DNA from: Saposhnikovia divaricata
Taxonomy: Eukaryota; Streptophyta; Magnoliopsida; Apiales; Apiaceae
Assembly: GCA_036435485.1 (NCBI GenBank)
Contig: CM071597.1
Location: 140,427,647-140,491,646 of the forward strand
DNA length: 64,000 nt
Direction of reading: 5' to 3'
In this document: positions 25,038 through 37,494 of the stretch, piece after piece
Layout: each line of letters starts with the position of its first letter
Numbering within the stretch: the stretch's first letter is position 1
Notes under the pieces: generated by a model
The model's input: only the letters and a program-made list of their open reading frames with translations
What the model was told of the DNA's origin: nothing
Database searches by the model: none
Position numbers and translations under genes: made by a program

Positions 25038-28000
25038 TGTAAGAACCCCAAATTTTGGATATAATTAAAACTTTTTATTAAGTAATGATAAAATGAGGAA
25101 CAATGATTCCAACAACAAGGTCACCAGCTCTAATGAATGGATATTGCTTTGGACAATGATCCTGATGCATTGGTATATTGTCAGAATAGAGTAATTCGAT
25201 GGTTGAGGACCTAGATAAGAATAATCTACCATCCAGGAAGGAGCTAATGGATCCTTGAAGGGAAATGAGTACGTGCATAGTGTTTCCCATACGTGCATAG
25301 TATTTCCCGTACGTGCATAGTATTTCCCGTACGTGCATAGTGTTTCCTGTACGTGCATAGTAATTTGGTGGATGAATAGTGATTTTGTAAGTTGGAAAAC
25401 TTTTCACTCCACCCTATGTACGGGACGTGATATGGATGTTTCGAAGTCATATTAGTAATACGCGGAGGAAATAAGTGAATGCAGAGACGGTCGGAATTCA
25501 GAAATTCCAAATTCTTTTCGGTATAATATTTGACCGGACAGTGGATTAAATATTATTATAATCCAAGAATTGAGATATTAACTTTGAGGATTTGATATTT
25601 TGGGATGTTATTATATTTGATTTAAGAATGAAGGTAGGAAACCACTGAGGAGTGGTTATGGCTACAATGTAATAATCGATATTTGGAAAGAATGAATGGA
25701 ATTCGACTTTATTATTTCTATGTCTTGAAGAATGCTAAAGGGTAACAATATAGGTAAGAATAATCTATCTTCTAAGGGAATAAGATATGGCAATTTCAAG
25801 CAAGAGAATACCCTCATGTCATCCAGATCGATAACGATTAATCCAGTAGTTCCGTAAAAAGGTTAAGGAACGATCGAAAGAGAATACGGACAATTGTACC
25901 ACCCTAAGAGAACAAATAAAGAATACAGAATGAATAGTGTTTGGTGGGAGTATATAATAATATGAGACGACACTATATAGAAGCATTCGGAACGGATTTC
26001 CGAGTTCGTATTAGTGATCCAGGGGGAAAATAAGTGTATGTAAAAGCTGTCGGATTCTGAAAAACCGCACTTTTATTTTCTCCGAGAGTTCCCTGGACAC
26101 TGATAGCCTTAAGTATTTAACGAATGGATTTAAGGAATATAAATTGGAAAGTTAGAATGAAAGATGGAGAATGAAAGTATTATTATTAAAGAGGATTCCC
26201 GGTAAACCCTAATTAGAAATCCGTGAAATATTCTCACGAACGATCAATTGAAACGGGCAATAACCGGACACAGAAACAAGCAGAGGAAGCAAGAGTCTTG
26301 TGCAAGCTACTAGAACAAATATCTACTAACCAAGTGGGCAAGAGTAACTAGCATGGTCATGGAATAAACTAGTACTTAGCAAAACAAACCAACTAGTTAG
26401 CTTACAACCATCCAAATCTTGACACATGCCTTGCAATTTTCATCATCCAATACATCATACTCCACTAGCACCACTTGGATGAGATATTATCTCACACAAA
26501 TCACTTTATGCATTATTGGATAATCAACCAAGCAAGAAACTCTCCCCCCCCTTCCAAGAACACCATTCGGCTTCTTCCTTAATTCAAGAGGGGAAATCAA
26601 CCTTCCAACCATCATTTGGTCTCCAAATTTTTATGGTAAGTCCTATAATTCATAAAAGTAATCTCCTAGAAATCTTAGCCCCAAACTCCTCTTTTACCAT
26701 TTTCAAATAAATCCTCAAAGGGGAGGATGAATAGTGTTTTAATGAAAACTAATCTTTGATTTTCTTGTTTTCATGATTGATTTAGCAAGCTTAAAGCAAT
26801 CCAAGGACCATACCAAGCTTAGTGAGGCTAGAATATACTTCGAGGAAGGTATAAACATCCTAAACTATAGCTTTTACTTTGAGTTTATATGAGTAATAAG
26901 AAGGATTGGTTGATTAGTGGTTGATATGTTAGTTATATGTTTAGATCCATGGATTTGTGGTTGATTATGGTTGATGATCCATGAGATGGTTATAAGGAGA
27001 TGTTATTGATCTTGTCATGATGTTTATCATGTGTTTAAGTGGTTGATTTGATCATGGGGTGATCGTGATAAAGTGTAAAAACTTTGGAAAACGCGTAAAC
27101 ATAGCCGTTATAATGTCCGATTTTACAATATCATGTTTTGTGTGCCATTTTTCATATCAAGACCCTACTGTCCAGAAACCTTTTCTGCCATGATAGGATA
27201 GGTTATGTTATAAGCTTCGTTTTGATATAAGGAACGTGTGAAACGGACTTACGGTTTAGGAGTTACGGCCGGTTTACTAAAAGTATATCGAAACCGTAAC
27301 CGAGAATTCGTAACTGTAATTGAACCCTCGTAAACTATGTAACGTCATGGCGAATCTTGGTAAATAAATACTAGAGGTAAAAAGGAAGGTGTGAAAGAAA
27401 ACCGTATGTCAAAAGGATCATTTTTCGATTTATTAAAAATGTTCGAGTCGAGGTTAAACGCGAACGAACCCCTAAAAGACGACTCTTTTATAACTTCGGT
27501 AAAACACTTAGAAAACGGGCGATAAAACTCGGAGTATAGTATTGGTTCGTAACGATCGACTTTAGAACTCATATGACTTAAGTATGTCCCAAGTATAAGT
27601 ACAATGACATGTCGTATTAACGAACGAATGTCGGGTCGGATCAGTGATAAAAGTAATCCACTAAAAGGGGTATAACGAGATAACTCGAGAACGTGTTTCG
27701 AATTAAGTATAACTTAACTTTTTATATGTTAAGTGATTAATCCCGAATGCCTTGGCTATTTATAGATCACCAAGCTGAACCGGGACCCGCTACCACTACC
27801 CCTTACCGTACTCGACTATCAGGCAAGTTTCAATTCCCTTCTTTTAGGCTGTTGTTGTGATTGAATAAATATATATATATGATTGCTGATATGCATATGC
27901 CATTGCATGCATGCCTACTTTCAAGTTGAATGGATATACTTGTTCCCTGAATGTTATTGTTGGCTTATAAGCTAGATAGTTATATATCAGTTATGAGCCG

Positions 28001-30117
28001 GTTATTGTAAGACCCTCATAGAAGGGCGTATACATCTTATTAATCAAAAATAGACCGGGAGTCAATATTCCTTGATATATCGAGATTACCTCGGAGGAAA
28101 ATATTTAAGTAAATATTTTCTATTATTTGGGCGACGAATATTATTTGAATATTCGTTCGAGACTAATTATTTTAACGATCCTTACTTCAAATAATTATTT
28201 GAACGTAACTATTCAACGAATAATATTTCTCAATATTCATTCAGAGTCGAATTGATTATCGATTATTATTTCGAATATTCTTCTAAAGATGAGACTACTA
28301 AATGAATATTATTTGGATATTCTTTTAGAATATTATTTTATTAAATAAATATTACGTTTGAATATTTATTTAAGATATTGAATACTTGATGAATATTATT
28401 TTAATATTCATCTGAAGCTTGATTTAATTATCGAATATTATCTCGAATATCCCTTAAGGCTTGGATTACTAAATGAATATTACTTTATATTCATTTAGGA
28501 TATTATTCATTAAATGAATATTACTTTTGAATATTCATTTAAATTCCTAATTAATTATGAATATTACCTTAAATATTCTTTTCAGGTCTTATTAATTAAT
28601 GAATATTGTTTTGAGTATTCATTTAAATATTTATTTATTCAATAAATATTCTCCTGATATTTCTTCAGGGATTATTTTGAGAAATACTCTGATTAAAGAT
28701 ATTCTTTCATATTCCCAATTATTCTTTAAATATTTTAACTCAATAAATATTCTCTGAATATTTATTCCATACTTAGTATAACCTCGATAAGGTTTATCTT
28801 CTTCGATTATTACAGAAAATATTTCGGAGTCATATTATTATTAATCTTATATCAAGAAAGGTTCTCAGACATCATTCTTCTTTGAGTCTATCTCCTTAAT
28901 AATAAGGGAACCTTACTTGGAAAAATGTTATTTATCTTGTCGACTTCCCGGTCATAAAGTATTCCCTTCACCCGCAACTCGGGTGCTGTTGACTTATTAA
29001 GTCATTGCTTACCTTCTCATCTTTCGAGGGGTAAGATTACTGGAACAAGTTGATATCCGTCACCAAGTAATAGCTTGGGAGTTATTGGTAAATTTTCCTT
29101 TCCAACTAGATACGACTACTTTGGGGAGTCTTATCAACAAGTATTATACTTGGGGAAAGGGGGACGAACGTTACATTCAGAATCATGAATTCTATTTGAA
29201 CTAGGAGTCGTGTAAGAGGCCGAGTAGCGCCGGTCCATCCCCTTTGGCCCAACCGTTGGCCGGGGAGAGCTAGTAAGGCGGTATACAAGTAAAGCCGTCA
29301 GTTCTTCCTTCTACCGGTAGTAAATCTAAATTGAGCTGTACGATCTCGACTGATCATCAAGATTGGAACAGCGGGCGCGGTGAATACTCCATCATTGGTT
29401 CATCATCCAAACTTATTTATTTCCTGCAACATGATTACTGTTGGCAAAACTGGAAAAAAATGTTCATAACTGGAATTGCAACCTTTTCATGCAAGTTCCT
29501 CTTCTTAATAACAATGAGAATATCTCGCTTACTTTTGACGTAGCAGATATTTCTACAAACAAATACTTTAAGTTACCTTGTAACTTCATCGTTCATATTA
29601 TACTGGCATCATTTCCGTAAATGCATGGCATATGGTTTGAAAGATACTTTTGAACTGTTATACTTTATCGTTCAGTTATATATTATTGTTGGTGGGCTAT
29701 TGCTCACCCTTGCTTTATTATTATATCACAACAACAGCTAGACCAGATGACTCGCACAAGGCGCACTCGACGCGGGCGAGGACGATGAGACTACCAGAGC
29801 TGAAGAAGAAGCTATTGGTAGGATATATTTATTCTTTCAGTACCAAGAATATAGTCTAGTATGACTTATGTAAATGGATGGCAAAGAGTATGTAATTATA
29901 TTGAAATTCTTTTGGATTGTAAGAACTCATAATGTGATTAAGAAAAATTTGATTGTGACTCTGATTTCATCTCTGGGACTATAACGGGTGTGTTTTATAT
30001 TGTTGTGTTGGGTCATAGAGACGTAATTTATTTTATGTTAAGGAAAGTTCAATTGTTGTGGACAGAATTGGAAACCGTAACCACCGGATCCCGGACCCCG
30101 GATCTGGGGGTGTTACA
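25038..30117 (+). repeat. Element C 3' LTR (5.08 kb)
   Basis: Near-identical partner of 14520-19601. Visible differences include tgcaattt/ggcaattt near 25788, a shorter C run near 26545, and single bases near 28365, 28485, 29300 and 29536. It contains the 20-bp repeat at 25269-25362, the donor-like site with intron start 26636, the palindrome array at 28090-28785 and the hairpin at 29691-29708. Confidence 0.93.
25269..25362 (+). repeat. 20-bp ACGTG tandem repeat, 3' LTR of C
   Basis: Same five-unit array as at 14751-14844, without visible change. Confidence 0.93.
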
Positions 30118-30122
30118 AGTAG

Positions 30123-30898
30123 GGCGGTAGACAAGTAAAGTCGTCAGTTCTTCCTTTTACCGGTAGTAAATCTAAATTGAGCTGTATAGTCTGCGACTGA
30201 TCATCGTAAGATTGGCAGTGGGCGCGGTGAATACTCCAGCTTAAGTTCAATCATCCAGATTCATTTATTTTCTGCAACAGTATTATTGTTGGCAGTATTG
30301 GAAAAGTATTCATAATTGGAATATATATGTTTGAGTTACTTGTAACTTCATCATTTACCTTATACTGGTATTATCTTCGCTAAGGCATGGCATATGGTTT
30401 CAAAGTTGTTTGAACTGCTATATATATATCATCACTGTTTAGTTATATTATTGTTGGTGGGCTATTGCTCACCCTTGCTTATTTATTATGTCACAACAAC
30501 AGCTAGGACAGATGGCTCGCGTCAGGCGCACCCGGCACAAGCGGGTTACCCGACCCACCGGACTCCCCGCTGAGATGTTAGCCGCCATTGCTGAGGTAGC
30601 ATAGTTAGACAACTTTTATTTGCTGTTTAACTATATGTATAATTAATGTAATCAATGGCAAAACTTTTAAACATATGATGTTACCCTATTGGCTTGTAAT
30701 AACTTTTATTCGTAAACCCCTTTATGTAAGACTTATTTCAATTTCATCTCTTGGACTATAACTGTGTGTGTGTGAGAGTGGATATTATTGTGGGGTCATA
30801 GCATGCTACTTATTGATTTTGGACTCAAGTCAAGTATTATGTATGAGTTATGAGACCGTAACGACCCGATCCCTGACCCCGGATCTGGGGGTGTTACA
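30123..30898 (+). repeat. Element A LTR2, 3' part
   Basis: Resumes at ggcggtagac after the C target duplication and ends gtgttaca at 30898. It carries the acceptor-like actgtttag (exon start 30443), the hairpin at 30456-30473, the small ORF and the GC-rich LTR end. Rejoined, LTR2 is about 4.39 kb. Confidence 0.92.
30488..30604 (+). CDS. LTR-encoded small basic ORF, LTR2 copy (38 aa)
   Basis: ATG 30488, TAG 30602. Same protein as in LTR1 with RTRHKRV in place of RTRCKRV and one extra Ala codon (PAEMLAAIAEVA). The indel is exactly three bases, so the frame was kept. GAG|gtag lies at 30595/30596; joining to the acceptor at 31055/31056 keeps the frame into the copy 2 pre-gag ORF. Confidence 0.45.
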   Translation: MSQQQLGQMARVRRTRHKRVTRPTGLPAEMLAAIAEVA

Positions 30899-30902
30899 GA
30901 GA

Positions 30903-30914
30903 TGGTATCAGAGC
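30903..30914 (+). promoter_or_regulatory. Primer binding site, copy 2 (iMet tRNA)
   Basis: tggtatcagagc lies four bases after the LTR2 end. Full 12-base match to the expected primer complement. Confidence 0.92.
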
Positions 30915-31055
30915 AAGAGTTATATATCCCAAGAGATGATGCGACGTTACATAATAATAAATTCACTAATATAATAAGAACCCTTGCCAGGTCACCTAAA
31001 ACCCTTACGGGAACTTTTTAAGTATCATGATAGTAACATAGTTCATCTTGTGTAG

Positions 31056-31947
31056 GCGAGCGACATATCTGCCCAGGAGGCAGCTGCAAGACAGCATGAT
31101 GAGGACATGTTCCGAACTAGGGACCCGTATTTTGAGCACTTGCCTGATGAGGATACACTGCCTGAGGTGGAGGACCTTAAGGAGGTCCGGGTTGATGCTG
31201 ATACTGATGTTATGGAGTCTGAGGAGGAGGACCCTGAGGAGGTCCAGGTTGATGCTGATACTGATGTTGTTGAGACTGAGGGGGAGGGGGACCCGGAGGG
31301 GGTCCAGACAGGGCAGGACGCTGAGTTAGTTGCTGAGGATGAGGATTTTTGGGTTGTATCTGAGATTAGGACCATGGAGGAGGACACTGATATAACCACT
31401 GAGCAGGTCATGGCTACTGTTGTTAGACAGGCGGTAGATGAGGATGAGCCAGTGGATGATGCTGTAGGGAGTTCTGGACTACTAGTGCCACCCCTCTCTG
31501 TTGAGAGAGCCCCTACCCCACCACCACTACCTGTGAGCCCATTTCGATGAGTTTGAGGAGCCTACCCCAGAGCCCCAGCAGACAGAGACTGCAGCCCCGG
31601 CTGAGCCATCCACCCCACCTTATGTCCCGATAGGGGGAGTTCCAGTATGTGTTCACAACTTGATTGTGAACGGGCTGTATTGAGAGTTATCATTGGCGGA
31701 TACCAGATTGGCAGAGTCTAGGAGGGAGCTAGCAACGGAGAGAGCCGCCCGGATGAGGTTACAGGGCCGGAGGACTATCAGTGATCGGGTTGGGTATAGG
31801 GCTGTGACCCGCATCGAGCTGAGGGCTCGGGTGAGGGTGCGACAGTTGCCTACTGATGGGCATGGTATGGTAGCCAGAGCAGATGCCGAGGAGATTTTCC
31901 GCATCGCCATGGGGAGGGTTCGGATGATGTTTCGTCGTGGCGGCTGA
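31056..31947 (+). pseudogene. Pre-gag accessory ORF, copy 2 (no ATG, frameshifted)
   Basis: Collinear with 4863-5645. The expected ATG is ATA at 31065, a two-base loss near 31544 shifts the frame in the proline-rich part, and a TGA at 31681 stands where copy 1 has Arg. The last part (31693-31947) keeps the 3' coding end that copy 1 lost and ends MMFRRGG with a TGA. If translation begins in the LTR small exon, the ATG loss is only Met to Ile. Acidic, proline-rich and Arg/Ala helical blocks are in the same order as copy 1. Confidence 0.7.
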
Positions 31948-32367
31948 CTTCAGATGTAGTGATACAGTAGTCTAGTTGTCTAGTCATGTACGGACGTAGT
32001 AGTGCCAGCTTTTGTAGGGATGGTTTCATTGTATTTATTTTCCCTTTTTGCAGACTAGACAGATAGACAACATATTTCATTTTTGACTTCTTGTTGTTGT
32101 TGGGATGGTTGTAGTATAAACTATCATTGTAACTCATATGTTGTACTTTTTCGGTACCTGGTATATATTTGTTTCCCTTTCAGTTATTTCAATTTTGTTG
32201 GGATGCGATCACGAGTTTATTAGCATATGTACTGCTTCCGATTAAGTTTCCATGAGATATAAAACTGTGGGATCCTAAATCCAATCATGTAACAAATTAT
32301 GCAAGGAAAAAAATCCTTTAAAACAGGTAAGTGAACCTAATGTATAATTGTCCAAATTTTCAGTAAA

Positions 32368-33600
32368 ATGCCTCCAAGACGAATGGGCACTAGGGCTAAC
32401 CCCCGTGAATCTACTGACCAAGAGAGTCACAACCAACATGAGGAAAACCATGAATATAGTGAAGAACAAGATAAGGACTATAATGAGCAAGAAGATTCCC
32501 AGTATGGAGCAGAGGATGAACCCATGTACTCTAAAGAATTTGAGGGGGAAATAGAGGGTGGAGAAACTGAAGTGGAGCCAGAAGGGGAGAACCAGGGCAG
32601 AGACCCCATGGGCCAGTTTATGGATCTGTTTAGGCAGAATTTGAACCAATACCCGCAACCACCAGCAGGAAACAACACTTCAGTGGCAAATTCCTTCAGG
32701 GCCTTTAAGTCCCTTAAGCCCCCAGAGTTCCACGGATCGGCTGATCCCGTTGAGGCGAGGGCCTGGATCAAGGAAATGGAAAAATCTGTCGAGATTCTGA
32801 GTATCAATGAGGCTCAGAAGACTGTTTTTGCTACTTACCTACTAAAGGGAGAGGCCAATTATTGGTGGGAGGCCAAAAAGAACATGGAGACGGATGCTAT
32901 CGTAACCTGGGAAAGGTTTAAACAATTATTCCTGGAGAAGTACTTTCCGAAGTTCATGAAAACTCAGATGGAACTTAAGTTTTTGGAACTAAAACAGAAC
33001 AATATGTCAGTGGCTGACTATGAGGCCAAATTTACTGAGCTGTCGAGATTTGTGCCGGAATTTGTGGATACCGAAGAGAAGAGAGCTAACAGGTTTCAGC
33101 AAGGGTTAAAACAGTGGATCCAGAATAGAGTGGCGGTTTTAGAAATTACGGATTATGCCACCTTAGTGCAGAAGGCAACCATTGTGGAAGCTGGAAGTGA
33201 TCAGATGCATAGAGAAAGAGAAAAAGGGGGAATAAAGAGAAAGTATGCCAGCATGGGCGGAGGGTCCACTGGAGGAAAACCCCACACCAAGTTTAACAGA
33301 GGAACCATCTCCCTACCTGGGAGAAGGGAAGGGTTTATGCCATCGATGAGCGCAACAGTGAGCCAGGGCGGCCAGCAATCAGGAATGTCCCGTTCCCATC
33401 AGTCTAGACCCCCCTTACCATTATGTGCTACCTGTGGGAAGAGGCATTCCGGTGTGTGCATCCTGAAGTAGATAAACTGCTATAAGTGTGGGCGTGCTGG
33501 GCACTATGCTACCTCTTGCACCACGGTCATCCCTAAAACCACCACTTGTTTCCAATGCGGACAGCTAGGGCACATGAAGAAGGACTGCCCAAGGAACAAA
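32368..33600 (+). pseudogene. Gag, copy 2 (nearly intact, one stop)
   Basis: ATG 32368, open for 367 codons. Basic start MPPRRMGTRANP, acidic stretch, then the retrotransposon-gag domain (about residues 110-275: RAFKSLKPPEFHG, YLLKGEANYWWEA, ELSRFVPEFV). Cys-rich units follow: CATCGKRHSGVC, then after a TAG at 33469 (CAG in copy 1) CYKCGRAGHYATSC and CFQCGQLGHMKKDC. All knuckle Cys/His are kept, unlike copy 1. Gag forms the particle and packages RNA. The frame runs straight into protease. An acceptor-like attttcag sits four bases before the ATG. Confidence 0.9.
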
Positions 33601-34346
33601 CCAACAGCATCAGGGGCAAGCAGGGCTGGCTCAAATAGGCCACCAACTGCTAGGACTTTTAATATGTCAGTACAAGATGCCGTGAGGGACACGGATGTGA
33701 TAGCAGGTACATTTTCTCTCAATTCAGTCAGTGCAAATGTCTTATTTGATTCGGGAGCAACTAAGTCTTTTATATCTAGAGATTTTGCGCATAAATTGAA
33801 ACTTAAAACCCAGCAACTAAGAGATTCCTTACAAGTAGAGATAGCTAACCAGGAAGTCGTACCGGTTAATCGAATTCACCCCGATTGTAAACTAGAAATA
33901 GGAGGACGATCCTTCTATGTCGATTTAATTCCTTTTAAGCTAGGGGAATTTGATGTCATTTTGGGAATGGATTGGTTGTCTCGCAATAATGCGCAGATAG
34001 TTTGTAAAGGGAAAAAGATTAAGTTGAAAACCCCAGGGAAGAAAGAAATAGTGTTTAAGGGGATGCGACAGACCCAGAAAATTCTGACCATGGCGCAAAC
34101 CAAGAGATTGTTACGAAAAGGGAACGAGGCTTATTTAGCTTACATTATAGACACTCAGAAGGAAGCGCCAAGATTGTAGGACATTCCGGTAGTTAATGAG
34201 TTCGAGGATGTGTTCCCACAAGATCTTCCCGGACTACCACCTGATAGGGTAATTGAGTTTGCCATCGAGTTAGCCCCGGGGACGGTGCCGGTTTCGAAGG
34301 CCCCGTATCGATTAGCCCCAGTAGAAATGAAAGAGCTAGCTAAATA
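33600..34346 (+). pseudogene. Aspartic protease, copy 2
   Basis: Contains LFDSGATKSFIS and VILGMDWLSR. In frame with gag. Stops: TAG at 34177 (CAG in copy 1) and TAG at 34345, shared with copy 1 at 8143. Otherwise open. Confidence 0.88.
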
Positions 34347-34347
34347 G

Positions 34348-36139
34348 TTACAGGAATTGTTGGATAAGGGCATGATAAGGCCCAGTGTGTTGCCGTGGGG
34401 CGCACCAGTGTTGTTCATTATGAAAAAGGATGGGAGCATGAGATTATGCATCGACTACCGAGAGTTGAACAATCTAACCATAAAGAATAAGTATCCACTA
34501 CCCAGGATAGATGATTTGTTTGACCAGCTAAGAGGTGCTGAATACTTTTCTAAGATTGACCTGAGAACGGAATATCACCAACTGAAGATTAAACCTGAAG
34601 ATATCCCGAAGACTGCATTCCGTACTAGATATGGACATTATGAGTTCTTGGTGATGTCGTTTGGATTGACCAACGCCCCAGCAGCTTTCATGGACTTAAT
34701 GAATAGAGTGTTCAAAGAATATTTAGACAAATTCGTGATAGTCTTCATCAATGATATTCTCATCTACTCAAAGACAGTGGCAGAACACGCTGAACATTTG
34801 AGGATAACTTTAGAAATACTCAGGAAGGAGCAGTTATATGCCAAGTTCTCCAAGTGTGAGTTTTGGAAAAATGAAGTGCAATTCTTAGGGCACGTGATCA
34901 ATAGAGACGGAGTGTTGGTTGACCCCTCCAAGATAGAAGCAGTTTCCAATTGGGAACGGCCAACTACTCCAACCGAGGTAAGGAGTTTCATCGGACTAGC
35001 CAGATATTACAGGAGATTTGTCCAAGATTTTTCGAAGATCGCAGCTCCGTTAACTCGACTTACACGTAAAACGGAGAAATTTGAATGGATTGAAAAATGC
35101 GAGAAGAGTTTCCAAGAGTTAAAGAAGAGGTTGGTGACAGCCCCAGTGTTGGCATTACCTGATGGAAAAGGAGATTTCATGATTTACAGTGATGCTTCGC
35201 ATAAAGGATTGGGATGCGTGCTCATGCAGCAGGGCAAGGTAATAGCATATGCGTCTAGGCAATTGAAGGATTATGAGGTCAGGTATCCCACGCATGATCT
35301 AGAACTAGCAGCCATAGTCTTCGCTTTAAAAATTTGGAAACACTACTTGTATGGGGAAAAGTGCGAGATTTACACTGACCATAAGAGCCTCAAGTACATT
35401 TTCACTCAGAAAGAGCTTAACATGCGCCAGAGGAGATTGTTAGAGTTAAACAAGGATTACGATTATGAAATTCGTTATCACCCGGGCAAAGCCAATGTGG
35501 TGGCTAACGCCCTTAGTAGAAAAGAGAAGCTCAAGATGATAACTTCAGAGGAAGAGTTAGTGAAAGATTTTGAGAAGTTAAAAATTGAGATTAAGTTACC
35601 CAAAGAGGGCCAAGAAAAGTTGATGGAAATTAGAATCCAACCTCCATTGTTAGAAAAGATTAGACAGTGTGAAGAACGGATAATGGAGGAAGAAGAGAAC
35701 TCCGCGGAAGAGATAATGACCGGGGAAGAAATTAAGTGTGAAAGAGACAAGGAAGGGATCATGAGGTACACATACAGGATATGGATCCCAAACGTTCAGG
35801 AACTCAAGGATGAGATTTTAAACGAGGCACACAACTCAAGATACTCGGTGCACCCCGGTAGCACCAAAATGTATAGGGATTTGAAGGAATATTACTGGTG
35901 GCCCAATATGAAAAAGGACGTAGCAGAGTGGGTAAGCAGATGCTTGACCTGCCAGCGAGTGAAAGCAGAGCACCAGAAGCCCAGCGGACTTCTACACCCC
36001 TCAGAGATTCCATAATGGAAATGGGAACACATAGCCATGGATTTCATATTAGGTTTACCAAGGACCAAGGCTAATCATGATGCCATATGGGTAATTGTAG
36101 ATCGACTGACGAAGTCAGCTCACTTTCTCCCGATCAATG
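34348..36139 (+). pseudogene. RT-RNase H-integrase N-terminus, copy 2 (truncated)
   Basis: A 552-codon open stretch (34357-36015) with RT (LCIDYRELN, SFGLTNAPAAF), RNase H (YSDASHKGLGCVL, YGEKCEIYTDHKSLKYIFTQ) and the integrase HHCC part. The RT catalytic motif reads FINDILIYSK: the first Asp of the Asp-Asp pair is Asn (codon aat at 34750), which should kill polymerase activity. FSKIDLRTEYHQ also lost the usual Gly. TAA at 36013 ends the frame. The integrase core beyond the first catalytic Asp, the chromodomain and the polypurine tract are deleted at 36139. Confidence 0.9.
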
Positions 36140-36167
36140 ACCAAGGACCAAGGCTAATCATGACCAT
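36140..36167 (+). other. Deletion junction with templated filler
   Basis: 24 bases at 36140-36163 exactly repeat 36057-36080 of the integrase coding sequence, followed by ccat and then LTR sequence at its base 977. Copying of a nearby segment into a break is the signature of error-prone end joining. The deletion removed the 3' end of pol, the polypurine tract and the first 976 bp or so of LTR3. Confidence 0.88.
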
Positions 36168-37448
36168 GCAAGAAATTGCAAAACCAAAATCCAACTTTCA
36201 ACCATTGTTTAATCTTGAAATTTTTAAGGTGAGTCCTATAATTCAAGAAACTAATCTCCTAGAAATTTCAAGCCTAAATTCCTTTGTTTCCATTTTCAAA
36301 TAAATCATTCAAGAGGAGCATGAATAGTGTTCTTCAAGATCTAACTTTGTTTTCTTGATTTCTTTTGATTGATCTAGCAAGCTTAAGCACTCCTAAGGAC
36401 CATACAAGGCTTAGTAAGGCTATATCACTCTCTAAGGAAGGTATAACCTCTTGAAACCCTAAACCTTGTTTGAGATTTAAGCATGTTTATGATAGATATA
36501 GCTTAGTTATGGTTATGTTAAGGTTAAAGCATGATTATAAGCTTGATTATGAATGGATCTTGATAAATGTTAAAAATAGTTAGATGAACGGAAAGGCATT
36601 TCTTGGCCTCAGTTCATCGTTATAAATCATGTATATGTTGTTTGGAGTGGATACCATATTTATGGGAAGGTTTGAAATTGGTAAATATTCGATTTATAGT
36701 CGTCGTAATGCCAAAATTTCGATAACCTTAAGAAAAACGACTTGGACAGTAGATGTAACTCACTGCCTCGCTTCAAAATCTTCCATGATAAGATAGATAA
36801 TGTTCCAAGCTTCGTTTTGATATAAAGAACGTCTGAAACGGACTTACGGTTTAGGAGTTATGGCCGGTATACTAAAAGTAGTTCGAAACCGTAAACGAGA
36901 ATTCGTAACTAAAATTGAACCCTCGTAAAATACGTAAGTCAGTGGCGAATCTTGGTAATTAAATACTAGAGGTCAAAAAAGGAAGGTGTGAGAGAAAACC
37001 TCATGTGAATCGGATCGTTTTTCGATTTTATAAAAATGTTTGAATCAAGGTTAAACGCGAACGAACCCCCTTAAAGTATAACTTTGGTTATAACTTAGAA
37101 AACGAGCGATAAAACTCGAGTTATAATCTTGGTTCGTAATCAATCGAATTTAGAACTTATACGACTTAAGTATACACCAAGTGCGAGTACGATGACATGT
37201 CTTAACGACGAACAAATGTCGGATCGTATCGGTAATAAAAAGAGTTACGCAAAAAGGGATATAACGAGATAATTCGAAAACATGTTTCGACTTAAGTTGA
37301 TACTTACCCTTTTAAAAAGTGTTAAGTGATTAATCTCGAATCTCTTGACTGTTTATAGATCGCCGAGCTGACCCGGAACACCCTACCACTACCCCTACTC
37401 GTACTCGGTTACCAGGCAAGTTCTAAATCCTTTTAAAGGCTGTTGTTG

Positions 37449-37494
<46 letters not shown>

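Larger units (their letters stand above)
14520..30117 (+). mobile_element. Element C: young non-autonomous Ty3/gypsy-like element in LTR2
   Basis: 15.6 kb bounded by TG...CA ends and the duplication AGTAG (14515-14519 and 30118-30122). LTRs are 14520-19601 and 25038-30117. Reading them side by side I see only around ten single-base differences plus small indels in 5.08 kb, so insertion was recent. The internal region has no ORF longer than about 100 codons and holds only scrambled pre-gag, RT, RNase H and chromodomain remnants. It must have been moved by enzymes from another element; it shares primer site and polypurine tract with A. Confidence 0.93.
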
